Below are positions 1 through 9,778 of a DNA stretch of 38,604 bases, piece after piece. Within the stretch, counting starts at the first letter, position 1; every line of letters starts with the position of its first letter. Source of the stretch: Heliocybe sulcata (lineage: Eukaryota; Basidiomycota; Agaricomycetes; Gloeophyllales; Gloeophyllaceae). Both the position numbers and the translations under genes were made by a program. The stretch spans positions 1 to 38,604 of the forward strand of contig ML213508.1 of assembly GCA_004369045.1 (NCBI GenBank). The letters are read 5' to 3'. The notes beneath the pieces are model-generated. The model was not told the DNA's origin. It worked only from the letters and a program-made list of their open reading frames with translations, and searched no databases.

Positions 1-65
1 CCTAACCCTAACCCTAACCTAACCTAACCCTAACCCCCTAACCTAACCTAACCTAACCCTAACCC
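1..65. repeat. Telomere repeat tract
   Basis: The first 65 bases are uninterrupted copies of CCCTAA with shorter CCTAA variants, that is TTAGGG/TTAGG read on the other strand. This is the standard telomere repeat of most filamentous fungi, and the C-rich strand at the 5' edge is the expected orientation for a left chromosome end. The mixed unit length could be real variation or assembly noise. The tract is short, so the true terminus is probably longer than shown. Confidence 0.95.
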
Positions 66-143
66 AAATATTCGTGTGAGGTCCTGTATATACATTAATG
101 TTGAATACAAAATCTTCCGCAAAACGGACAAGCGCCTCGAGCA

Positions 144-790
144 GCAGAGGCCGGGAACCTCGTCTGCAGACCCAGATTAGCTTGATTTCAGGCATTGTTA
201 GAGGGGTGCGCGACGCACACCTCCGCTGTTTCATAAAAAATTCTACCAGTATATACTTACAAACAAGGCACACAAATCGGTCTACATATGTCCAGGGGTG
301 CGTGCAGGTCTCGTAGGGGTGCGAGGCCCTCCGAGGTCGAGAGAGTCGGCCTTGCGACTCGCGACTGGCCAGTTGCCCGATTTGGCATGCAGGCCAGTCG
401 CCAGAATGCTTGTCTCGCGTGTTGTGCGAGGGCTGGAGGCCGCAATTTAGAGCATTTCGCTTAATCCCTCCGACAAAAATGTACTTCATTCCATTTCGGA
501 TCGAACTGTCTACTCAGGTTTCAGGAGTGCGCACTGTACGCGACGGTGCAGACGGGTGCACGCTGGAATGGCTGTGTCGCGTCTTGCGACTTTGGAGTTA
601 CCCGTTTCGGCATGCAGCCAATTCGCCAGACTCATCTCGAGCGTTGTGCGACGGGCGGAGAGGTCAATTTTAAACATTTCCTTGAGTGCTTTGGCCGAAA
701 GATCCATGAGTTTATTTCAAATCGAACTATCTAATTTTTACAGAGGGGTGCACGGTCTCAGGGACGGTGCACCCGGGGGCACTCTCGAAA
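144..790. repeat. Subtelomeric GGGTGC repeat, block 1 (about 222-bp units)
   Basis: Three units of about 222-224 bp start near 274, 498 and 719. Each opens with a version of AAATCGRWCTRYCTA, followed by GGGGTGC or GGGTGC motifs, a GRGTTRCCCGWTT core with GGCATGCAG, and a T-rich stretch. Units are diverged (roughly 60-75 percent by eye) and the third is partial. The block from about 144 to 620 aligns without net indels to block 2 at a constant offset of 2,246 bp. No convincing protein was found in it. Confidence 0.75.
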
Positions 791-849
791 GTATCGCGAT
801 AGAGGTGTAAGACTCTGGGGGTCGAGGGCGGCGGCAGCAGCGGGTGACG

Positions 850-2300
850 TCTGGTAACAAAAACAGCAGTTTTGACAGCTGATATAAAGCTCACTGAGAT
901 GTTTGGAGGCATCCAGGTGGTCGCTGCAGTAGCCCGCCGTCTGGGAGCGCCGCTATGGGTGGGAGGGGGGCAGAATCTGTAAATTGCGGACGGTGCGCCG
1001 TGGACGAAGTGCATTCTCGATACGTGTATCTCGTCAATATCCTAGAGAGAAGGACACTCAGTAACAGCCTCCTGTTTGCATACAGGAGACGAGGAAGCGG
1101 GGGAAGTGGAGGAGGACGGAAAATGGAAGAAAATACGAAATAAATCATAGGAAAAGAACGTACCAGCAAGTTGAGACCATTTCAACGGCATGCGTGTCCT
1201 GCTTGTCGCCACAGTAGAAGTAAAGATCCAAATCGAAGGGGCGTACACGTTCGTATTTTGGCATCCGGGGAGGAGGAGGGTCACGGCGGCGGAAGCAGGG
1301 CGCTTGAGACTCGAGAGTGAGTCTTAACAGCCTGAGCACGATATACCGACTGCGTGTACGGAGAAACTGGGCTCCGGGGACGGCCCGACCGATTGGAAAC
1401 CGTGGTCCAGCAAGGAGGGTACTAGAAAACAAACGATTACCCGATGGCAAGACAGCGCGCACGCGATACGCGTATCTCGCCATCATCCTGAGTCAGAGCA
1501 AGCTCAGAATCGACCTCCGGTACGAAGACAGGCGCATAGAAACGGAGGAAAGGGAAGGGAAGGGGAAAGGGCAAAGAAAAGGGAAATAAAATCATAAGAA
1601 AGGAGGGCGTACCCAATTTCCGCAAACTAAAATTCCTGGGTATCCTTCACATTGCTGCAGTCGAGTCAGCAATCGATATCGAGTGCATACGTGCGTACTC
1701 GGTATTGAGGTTGGATTCGGTCGGGTGACGTGGCGAGGGTCGATGGGCGCAACAGAGGCGAGGTCGGGTGGCAGACGCTTAGATTTAGTCGATAAAACAT
1801 TGACCGATGTTGTGAGTCTGCAAAAAAAGGATGTGAACCGCCAAAGCCAGCCAGCGTTGAGAGACGCGGTGAACATGGCAGCGCGGTGCATTAAGGGACA
1901 AACGTTCGATTTCTGAGAGAGATACTTACCTTATGACCTGTACTCCAGGTTACTAACCATCTACCCATCGCTTCCAGCGCTCCAGAGGATCCAGCGGACA
2001 CCGGAAGGACCACAGTGTGCGCGATGTCAAAGTGCCTGTTGAGGCCGGGAACTTGACTGAACCGTCGCCAAAGGATGTCCGACGAGAGATCCATAGACAG
2101 CCAGAAACGAAAGCAGAGCCACGGAAGAAGACCTAAGGGCAACAGACGCCGCGAATAACGCGGACGCCCGTCAGACTGCAGGACGAGAGGAGGAGGAGGT
2201 CGTCGAGCACGTCGCAAAGGCCTGCGGCGCCCGTGGGAAACGCCGCCACAGCACCTCTGCACCGACGATGTGAGAGGGGTGCGCGGCGGATGCTTCACTT
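850..2300 (-). other. Possible degenerate multi-exon gene, duplicated exon modules
   Basis: Not recognised. Read on the minus strand, several segments look like short exons with consensus splice signals: a perfect donor AAG|GTAAGTAT near 1932, an acceptor TTTTTTTGCAG near 1826, and donors TGG|GTACGC near 1613 and CTG|GTACGT near 1165. Two modules, about 950-1165 and 1430-1625, resemble each other. Each has an acceptor followed by a short exon encoding D-x-x-E-I-x-V-S-R, then a purine-rich stretch and the matching donor. No continuous protein could be built, so this may be a decayed duplicated gene or a coincidence of subtelomeric repeats. Confidence 0.2.
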
Positions 2301-2375
2301 TTAAATCACTAAAATATTTGTGAGATGTTACATACATTTGACCTTGATTAGTGCAAATTTTGGTGGAGAACGGAT

Positions 2376-2880
2376 GAGTGAGAGGAGAAGCAGAGGTCGA
2401 TGACCTCGTCTGCAGACCTGGATTGGCTCGATCTCGAGCAGTGTCTGACGGGTGCACGTCTCATACCTCAGTCGATCCCTTAGAAAATTTACCAGTATAT
2501 AATTTCGGACAATGCGCACAAATCTGTCTATATATGTTGAGGGGTGCGTACAGGTCTTGCACGGGTGCAACGCCCTCCAAGGTCGAGAGCGACGGCCTCG
2601 CGACTCGCGACTTGGCCAGTTGCCCGATTTGGCAGGCGGGCCAGTCACCAGAATGCTCATCTCGCTCGTTGCGCGAGGGCTGGAGGGTTCATTTCTCAAC
2701 ATTTCACTTATTCCTTTGACAGAAAGACACTTTATTTTATTTAGAATCGAACTGTCTACTCAGATTTCAGAAGTGCACCGGTGCCGCGGCGGTGCGGACG
2801 GGTGCGCGCTGGCAATCGCATTTCGCGTCGTTACCCGATATGGCAGGTGGCACGGCCACTGCACCTCTGGCACGGGTGCA
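2376..2880. repeat. Subtelomeric GGGTGC repeat, block 2
   Basis: A second copy of the block near the telomere. GCAGAGG at 144 matches 2390, CCAGTATATA at 246 matches 2492, and TCGAACTGTC at 501 matches 2747, all offset by 2,246 bp. Two units of about 224 bp start near 2520 and 2744. Recurrent ACGGGTGC and GAGGGGTGC motifs are kept. The constant offset indicates one segmental duplication rather than independent expansion. Confidence 0.75.
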
Positions 2881-3490
2881 CGGGTAAGGACCCTAGGACA
2901 CCTATCAGCAAACGATCTGACTTACCTTACTATCGGCCTTCTCAAGGTGCTTCTTAAGCCATCGACCGAGCAGCTCCAGTCAGAGCAAGTGGGTCGTCGC
3001 GGATCTCCCAAATGCGTGCCCTGTTCTTCGCAGCGTCTGTTCGAATGTTAGAACCCATCTGCCAACAAACAAGGCGTGCTCAGATGATGTATGATGCCCG
3101 TTTTCTTTTGGCCGTTTCCCTGTTCGATGTCTCTCGACAGTCTAGACGAAGCACTCGAAATTGGCAGAGGCTTCACCATCCAAGGTCACCACCAGACTTG
3201 ACGTATCCACTCACCTTCTTCCCGCTGTTCTATATCCCTTTCTCGCCTTCCCTGTCTCAGCGCATTTACAGCTGCTAGGAGCTACGATACAGGTCCGCTA
3301 CGAGCCAAGCCGAGATTTACGACTACAGAAGCAAGTATCCCACACCCGTTACTCCTCCACGAGCGTTGCTACGAGTCTAGGTGTAATACTCTCGCTTCTC
3401 ACCTCGTACCGCCTCCTATTCCGTTATCGCCTGCCAGCGTCTGTTTCCTCGCCATGGCCTCATCGCCCATCCGCTGCCGTCAGTAGCTCA
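2881..3490. other. Intergenic, repeat edge to ADH 3' end
   Basis: No gene recognised. The stretch lies downstream of the alcohol dehydrogenase stop codon and presumably includes its 3' UTR and terminator. A plus-strand open frame starting at 3161 runs antisense into the ADH last exon and shows no family signature. Confidence 0.5.
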
Positions 3491-4642
3491 TCAGTCAAAC
3501 TCGATGATCGACTTCAACACCTTGTTCTTTGCAGCAGCATCGAACTCCGAGTATGCCCGAACTATGTCCGCAAACTTGTAGGTGTGAGTAACCAGTGGTC
3601 TGGCATCGATCTTCCCTGCCTCCACAAGCTTGATGAGCTGAGGAATCGTAACCGTGTCTACAAGCCGGGTCGTAATAGCTGGGTAAATATGAAGTCAGTA
3701 CCTCCTACGCAAACATCATCTTGGTTCTGACGCACTGATGTTCTTGTTCCACAGTCTGCCCATGTCCAAGTCGATCGTCGACCCATGGATGCCTATGTTC
3801 GCGATGGTCCCACCGACGCCGACGATCTTTTGACACATATCGAACGCCGCAGGTAAGCCCACTGCTTCGACAACAGTGTCTACTCCAGCGCCTCCCGTGA
3901 TGTCCATCACTGCCTTCACCGTCTCAGGTCCTGACACCACAACGTGTGTAGCGCCCATCTGAGTCGCCAACCTCAACCGATTTTCGTCCATGTCGATAAC
4001 AATTATCCTCATCGGCGAGTAGAGGTGAGCCGTCAGCACCACGCCCAGTCCTACCGGACCAGCGCCAACAATCGCGACCGTCGATCCAGGCTGAACTTTC
4101 CCACTCAGCACCCCGCACTCGAGCGCCGTAGGAAGCACATCCGCGATCATGACCGACCCGACATCGTCCACCTTCTCCGACACCCGATTCAACCCGGTAT
4201 CCGCATACGGAACGCGCACGTACTCCCCGTGCGTGCCATCAACGCTGTTCCCGATCACCCACCCGCCTGTAGTGCAGTGCCCGTACGTGCCTCGTTTGCA
4301 GAAGTGGCACGTACCGCACGGGATGATGCCCGTGACGATCACTTTGTCGCCCGGCTTGAATGCCTTCACCGCAGATCCGACCTCAGTTATTACGCCGACT
4401 CCTTCGTGGCCTAGGATTCGGCCCTCGGCTACGGTCGTAATCTGGCCGTGGATAATGTGCAGGTCAGTACCTAAACTCTGGTCAGTGTCGAGTCCGTCGG
4501 GCGTTGGCAGGTGCGTACCACAGATGGTTGTTTTTGTCATTTTGACGATTGCATCACTGGGCAGCTCGATCTTCGGTCTCTCGCGTTCCACGACACCGTA
4601 TTGACCCTTGCCGAGAAATGCCAAACCTTTCATGGTCGTCAT
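3491..4642 (-). CDS. Zinc-dependent alcohol dehydrogenase
   Basis: Medium-chain NAD(P)-dependent alcohol dehydrogenase, expected to interconvert alcohols and aldehydes or ketones in the cytosol. Three exons: 4519-4642, 3736-4470, 3491-3678, giving 348 residues, the family's normal length. Introns are 4471-4518 (48 nt) and 3679-3735 (57 nt). Visible residues are the catalytic zinc ligand Cys41 in ICGTDLH, the GHE motif at 62-64, structural zinc cysteines 93, 96, 99 and 107 (CGTCHFCKRGTYGHC), and the Rossmann GAGPVGLG. The start at 4642 (MTTMKG) is chosen because family members begin near MKG; 4633 is an alternative. The open frame extends upstream to 4744, adding 34 basic residues that could be a leader but look like 5' UTR. 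The 48-nt intron has no stop and is a multiple of three, so an unspliced reading adds 16 residues inside the active site. The substrate is not predictable; secondary or short-chain alcohols are plausible. Confidence 0.92.
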
Positions 4643-5436
4643 CGCGTACGAAAGGGAGTACAAAGTGTGCAGCGAGCAGTCGTTGTCTTGGAGCAGGCGT
4701 GATAAGACGGGCGGCCGACTGGAATATAGCCGTAACGCGAACATCGTTCTTCACGACTGAAATAACCCGCCGAAGATAAAGAGCTAAAAATGCGGGACGT
4801 ATCGTGAGACGTGCGGTCAGCTGTGTACGGCTTCGCAGGATGATGATGCACGTACGCGTCTTGATTGAATGGATGGTTGCAGTTCGATACGCACGCGGCG
4901 CGAACACGACAGGTATCATGACCTTCCACTGCCGGCGAGGCTATTTTGACTTGATTGCAGCGTTCGTTTTGTGGGCTACCTTTCAGACCTCGAGACAGGC
5001 GACTGCGCGGTGACGTCTATCCTGCCGAAGAACTCCAATCGTCGACCGAGACGAAGGAAAGATTGCAGACAAGCGCACTGTATGCGTATAAGGCGTGAGC
5101 CGAATTTCTGTCCGTAATCCATGCTTGAAACTTGATCTCGCTGCTAAGAGAGTGGTAATCGCGAACAATCAGGTAACGCAATCCTTTAAGAATACACCGA
5201 ACCAGCTTCGATAAAGTTCACTGGATCACTGCTGCCAGATGTTTCGCAGGCGACTTCGACTCGGTGTTACATGTCCAAGAGCCGGTTGCATTGGCAGACG
5301 AAACATACGGCGAGGTATCCGGCTCAATGGGACATAGATCGATTCACTGACTAATGCATAATACATGACTTTTGTTTCTTGTCGTTTCGTCTCCGGAGGC
5401 CAATCGTACAACCTAAAGCTTCGAATCCGAGTGTAG
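4643..5436. other. Intergenic, ADH promoter side and SOD 3' side
   Basis: About 790 bp between two minus-strand genes. It should hold the ADH promoter and the superoxide dismutase 3' UTR. No conserved reading frame or clear regulatory element was recognised. Confidence 0.5.
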
Positions 5437-6258
5437 TCACTTGCCAACAGCCGCCAGGTAGCGCTTCTCAGCCTCCTCGAAGTTGATAACATTCCAAATG
5501 GCGTTAAGGTACTGAAGACAAGGTTAGTACTAGTGATATCATCCATAAAGGGTTACGCACGTCGGCCTTGACGTTCAAGTACTGCAGGTAGAAGGCGTGC
5601 TCCCAGACGTCGACACCGATGACGGGGGCGTGAGTGAGGAGTGGGTCCTGGTTGGGAGTGGTGGTGATCTCAAGACGCTTGTTCTGAGGGTTCACGCCCT
5701 ATAGTAGTAGCAGTCAGAGTCCATCCGGTATCTCCCATAAGCGGAGAGACGATATACTTACAAGCCAGCCCCAGCCGGAGCCCTGAATGCCCGCGGTGGT
5801 GGTGGTGAACTCCTTCTTGAAGTTGTCGAAGGATCCGAAGGTCTCGTCGATGGCCTTCTTGAGCGGGCCGTCCTTGAGGGCGCCTCCGCTGCCCTTGCCC
5901 TCCGACGCAGCACCAGCAAGGTTCTGCCAGAAGAGGGTGTGGTTGATGTGCCCTGTAGATCACGTCGATCAGGATCCGCAGTCCGATAAGAATCACGCGC
6001 GATACACGCGAGCTTAATGAAGGCATCCGAGTACTCACCACCACCGTTGAACTTCAACGCAGCCTGGAGAGCAATGCGTTCCTTCGGGGTGGAAGCCTTC
6101 GAGTACGAGACCTCTGCGGCGTTGAGGGCGTTGACATAGGTCTGGTGGTGCTTCTTGTGGTGAAGTTCCATAATCTGCCTCGAGATGAAGGGCTCGAGGG
6201 CATCGTAGGGGTAGGGGAGGTCGGGGAGCTTGTGTTGTCCGGTTGCTGCAGCTGCCAT
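5437..6258 (-). CDS. Manganese superoxide dismutase, probably cytosolic form
   Basis: Converts superoxide to hydrogen peroxide and oxygen. Four exons: 6039-6258, 5762-5952, 5561-5698, 5437-5511, with introns of 86, 63 and 49 nt, giving 207 residues. Mn ligands are His33 (LHHKKHH), His78 (GGGHINH), Asp167 and His171 (DVWEHAFY). Gln130 in QGSGWGW is the residue typical of Mn rather than Fe enzymes. [11 protein letters not shown] near the N-terminus is the family's opening signature. Only about 12 residues ([12 protein letters not shown]) precede it, so there is no usual mitochondrial presequence. Fungi often have a cytosolic MnSOD paralogue, and this looks like that form (inference). All splice sites are GT-AG and restore a continuous family sequence, so the gene appears intact. 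Confidence 0.95.
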
Positions 6259-6776
6259 GGTCGTCGATGAGTGAGAGAACGGTGGAGAGATAGCGAGGTA
6301 TTTGTATTCTGCGATTGCTGATTCAGGCGTAATTCTATGACGTTCTGTCCTCCCACGGTCACGAAGAGGAGAAGTGGCGACTGTGACGCTTCTGCCTCTG
6401 AGTACCTCCCAACGTGTGTAGTCTTGCGCCTTATGTTGCGCCGAGTTCCTCAGAAATTGATAATCCTCGACTCTCCGAAAGCTGGGCGAGTCAGCTGTAA
6501 TAGTCTGACGTCGTGCGTACTGAGCTCAGTCACTGGTCGGCAGAAGGTACTGATACTCAATCGCATTCTGAGATCCCATAAGCCGAGAGCGTTCTGTGCG
6601 CTCGGCGATCCGATGAATAACTGGCTACTGTTGCAGGAAGACTCCAGCGACATACGGATTTGTTGATGTGATTTAGCCCCCAAAGGCGCACATGCGAGAA
6701 GAACTGGTGCTAATTTCTTCTGGACTACATTCTCACATAACTTACAAAGCTAGCCTGACTTATTTTCCGTCCTCAC
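6259..6776. other. Intergenic, SOD promoter region
   Basis: About 520 bp upstream of the superoxide dismutase start and downstream of the short-chain dehydrogenase. Nothing was recognised beyond presumed promoter and 3' UTR sequence. Confidence 0.5.
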
Positions 6777-8211
6777 TTACCCGAACACCTTCCACACCGC
6801 CCACTCGTACACTGGTTCAGGTACCAGATCCCTCGCCATCTGTCCCAACAACGCATCCACGCCGACGGTACACACGGGCTGCATCCACGCCTCAGTCAAC
6901 GCATCTCTCACCGTCTTGCCCACGTTCACCGCCGGCGTCCCGAGCTCCATACTCAGCTCGATCATCTGCTGATTCCGGTGCATCATAGGCTCGTAGTCCT
7001 TCCAAGCATTGGGACGTCCGGTGCTGGGGAACTCGCCTGCAGACCTCACATCCACATCAATGGACTGGGAGTCTTTGACATCGCGGTTGGTGCTATTTTG
7101 CGGTGGGGAAAGTAAGGTGTTGCCGAGGGAGTCGAAACCGACTGCGTTCTCAGAGGACTCGTAGGCGGATAAAGCGCGAGCGATTTTGGGCCCGATACCT
7201 GCAGTGGCTACGAACCCAGGGCGGACGGTAGCCATCCGGATGCCGTGAGCTCTGCTTGTCTCGAGTGACCATGCCCGGGTAAGGTTCTCGATACCTGACT
7301 TGACGGCATTATACGTCGTCCAGCCCGGAACAGCTACCCAAGCGAGTTAGTGATGGCTACATGCGAAAAGAATGGGATTTTTCTGTACGCACAAAGCCAC
7401 CGAACAAGCCTACGTTCACAACTCTGCCCTTGAAACGCTTCAATAGGGGGAAGAAGGCCTTTGTGACGTCTATGTAGGCCATGAAGTCCAGGTCGATCAT
7501 ACGCTACATTGGACGTTCTACTTAGAACTGTCTCGGATTAGGTGACTGAGGCAAATGCGTACTGCGATATCCTCCCTAGACGTCAGTTCCATCGGCGAGA
7601 CCATGCAGAACCCAGCCACATTTACGACGCCCACAACGGCTTCGCCTTCCAATCCGCGGCAGTTGAGCTAGTCACTTCTCCAACTGCCGACTGAATGCTG
7701 GACTGGTCCAGTACATCACATACGATAGGTGCAAGCGATCCCAGCGCCTCTTTATTTCCAGAACTGGATTTCAGAGCATTCGTATACTCTTCAAAGAGAC
7801 GGCTAAGGTCCCAGACATCGTCCGCTTTTCTACAAGAGGTATAAGCATCCAAATGCGCAGGGAAGTAGCGGGGGCCACGCACCGAACCCCAGCAAACACC
7901 GTCCACCCACTCTCCGCCAATGTGAATGCAATAGCTCTTCCAATCCCGTCATGGGCGCCTGTCACGAAGACAGCCGGCTTGTAGCCTTCCCTTGGGCGGG
8001 GCCTCGTATGGTACGTTGGCGGGAAGCCTCCAAGGAAAAGGTCGAGGAAACCATAGTTGACGTAGTTGATCGCGGAGGACCACCAGGCGTAGAGCCGGTT
8101 CAGGCCGGGCAGTAAGACTGAGGTGAGGCTGAGGAGGGAACCATTGGCGATGTGTCTTCGCGTCGCTGGCGGCACGTTGACGGTCTTCTGGGACGACTTT
8201 CGGTTGGACAT
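6777..8211 (-). pseudogene. Short-chain dehydrogenase (SDR) with apparent frameshift
   Basis: SDR-superfamily oxidoreductase resembling the membrane-associated hydroxybutyrate/retinol dehydrogenase group. Exons: 7883-8211, 7563-7829, 7389-7503, 6777-7333. A hydrophobic N-terminal part precedes the cofactor motif TGAHDGIG. Later come NVAG (usually NNAG), YNAVK (the catalytic Tyr-x-x-x-Lys) and RPGFVAT. Near 7660-7675 the frame changes between GEVTSS and GLEGEAVVGVVNVAG. The exon sum is two bases over a multiple of three, and removing two bases there would restore the family sequence, so a 2-nt insertion is likely. No intron with GT-AG ends repairs it without losing the conserved PIVCDVLDQ segment. 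It could be a real null allele or a sequencing error. The third donor (GTGC|GTACAG) and the C-terminus are uncertain: the stop codon lies inside GGGTAAGTG, a possible extra donor. Confidence 0.75.
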
Positions 8212-9778
8212 GGCAAGTACAATGATGCTCGAGACGTGCGTCCTTGGGTTTTCCTCTCGTATTTGCTAGTACTATCGATGACGTCATAGCCTACGCAGCG
8301 CGAGGAGTCAGTGCGAGCTGCTAATGTCGACAGGAGTAGCATCATTACTGGCGCTTTGGTCGGCTGGACCGGGAGCTCTGTGAACCGCGGCGAGGAAGAC
8401 CCGTACAGAGAGACCAAGTATCACGGAGTTGAGGAGACGTCACGACCATTACGCCTATAGTTTGCGGCTGGCAGATATCCTGGGACTAGGAGAACAGAAG
8501 GACTTGTGCTGTCGAGAAGGTCGGTCCTTGTTAATGCCCTGCAGGAGGGAGCGGCATAAAACGTTCTCAGAGACTGCCAGAGTCGGGATTGAGACACAGA
8601 GAAACCAGAGCAAGTCAGTTTGCGAGACATGCCATCAAAGGCGAGCATAAAATGCGTGTCACGGAAGCTCAGAAATTGGGAGGTAGTAAGTCGTTGACTT
8701 CCGTGAACATCATGGCATATAAGTACAAGGACACTGTGAAATATCGTGCGATAAACGCACGTGATACATTTGGCACGTGCGTACGCGTCCTGTCACGCAT
8801 TCCGCCAGCGGCCACACGTTGTCAGATGCACTGTCTGTGGAGCCTAGAGGAAGGCTTGGCTTCGTATTCTCAAATATTCATTTGTACAGCATATGTCGCT
8901 ATAATATAGCGCCGCGGAGGACGTGCCACAGTAGCGTTGGGAACGACAGTATATATGCCGCCTCACTCGTTCGACGTTCAACCCGAGTTTCTAGTGTCCA
9001 CATGGACAGCTTCGGCCTCAAATGGAGCTCTATTCTAAAGCAACTACTATACAAGAGCTATTTAAACTGTATGTGCGTCTCCGAGCTCAATGCGAAGCTG
9101 GGAGCTGCGGCGCTTTTCTAGGAGCAAGCGACCGCCCCTGACCTGGCATAAGGATCATATATATCACAATTGTTGTAGTCAATGCAGCCTCAAGCGTCTC
9201 TGATCTCTCAGAATGTGGATAGCAGGGTCGTCACTCCGCCCAGAGCTTTCCGAAGACCGCAGAGAAGAGAACCGACGAATGTATGCGTGGTATTTACGCT
9301 TCGGGATAACGTTGCACATAAAGGCGCTCGCATGGTAGTATCGAATATGGAACTAGTTTATATCCGCAAGTGCCATCCTTCCTCACTCTGAACGGCATCA
9401 TGTTATTTACCTTTGAGTCAGCGGAGAGGACGCATACCCAGGAGTTCTGCCACATACCTTCGGAGAGAAACAAGTGATGCTTCGGGACTTGCACAGGAAT
9501 GACCGGTGTGCCTACAATGAGCCGTGTAGAAGAAGCAATGCATCGCGAGGCAGTACGATACAAGCAACCTAACAGTCAGAAGAATCATTAGCGGAGCTGT
9601 TCTGTTATCCATGTATGCGCGCTTTCGAACTTAGCAGAAAAGCGGCGAGCCGCGACGGTGTGGCGGGTGTGTTGACGACACTGCCGATCTGATCCGCGAT
9701 GGACGATTCCCACGCTCTGCGATTTGTTCTCAACCTTGTACGGGCCACACGACGTAACTATCCACAAACCAAGGCGAC
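8212..9778. other. Intergenic between divergent SDR and FunK1-A
   Basis: About 1.57 kb holding the promoters of two divergent genes. No recognised gene. A TATATATG at about 8949 lies upstream of a 39-codon open frame (9002-9121) that begins MDSFGLKWSS. It has no family signature, so I do not call it a gene. Confidence 0.4.

Noticed and set aside
66-2880. Telomere-linked RecQ helicase gene
   Set aside because: Such genes are common at fungal chromosome ends, but no helicase motif was found in any frame here.
3161-3730. Plus-strand frame of 189 codons
   Set aside because: It overlaps the ADH 3' exon in antisense, and no domain was recognised in it.
4471-4518. A 16-residue insertion in the ADH active site
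   Set aside because: The segment has GT...AG ends, and removing it restores the family motif ICGTDLH, so it is a spliced intron.
7640-7740. An intron explaining the SDR frame change (GTATGT to GTGACTAG)
   Set aside because: It would delete the conserved PIVCDVLDQ segment found in SDR proteins, so a frameshift is more likely.
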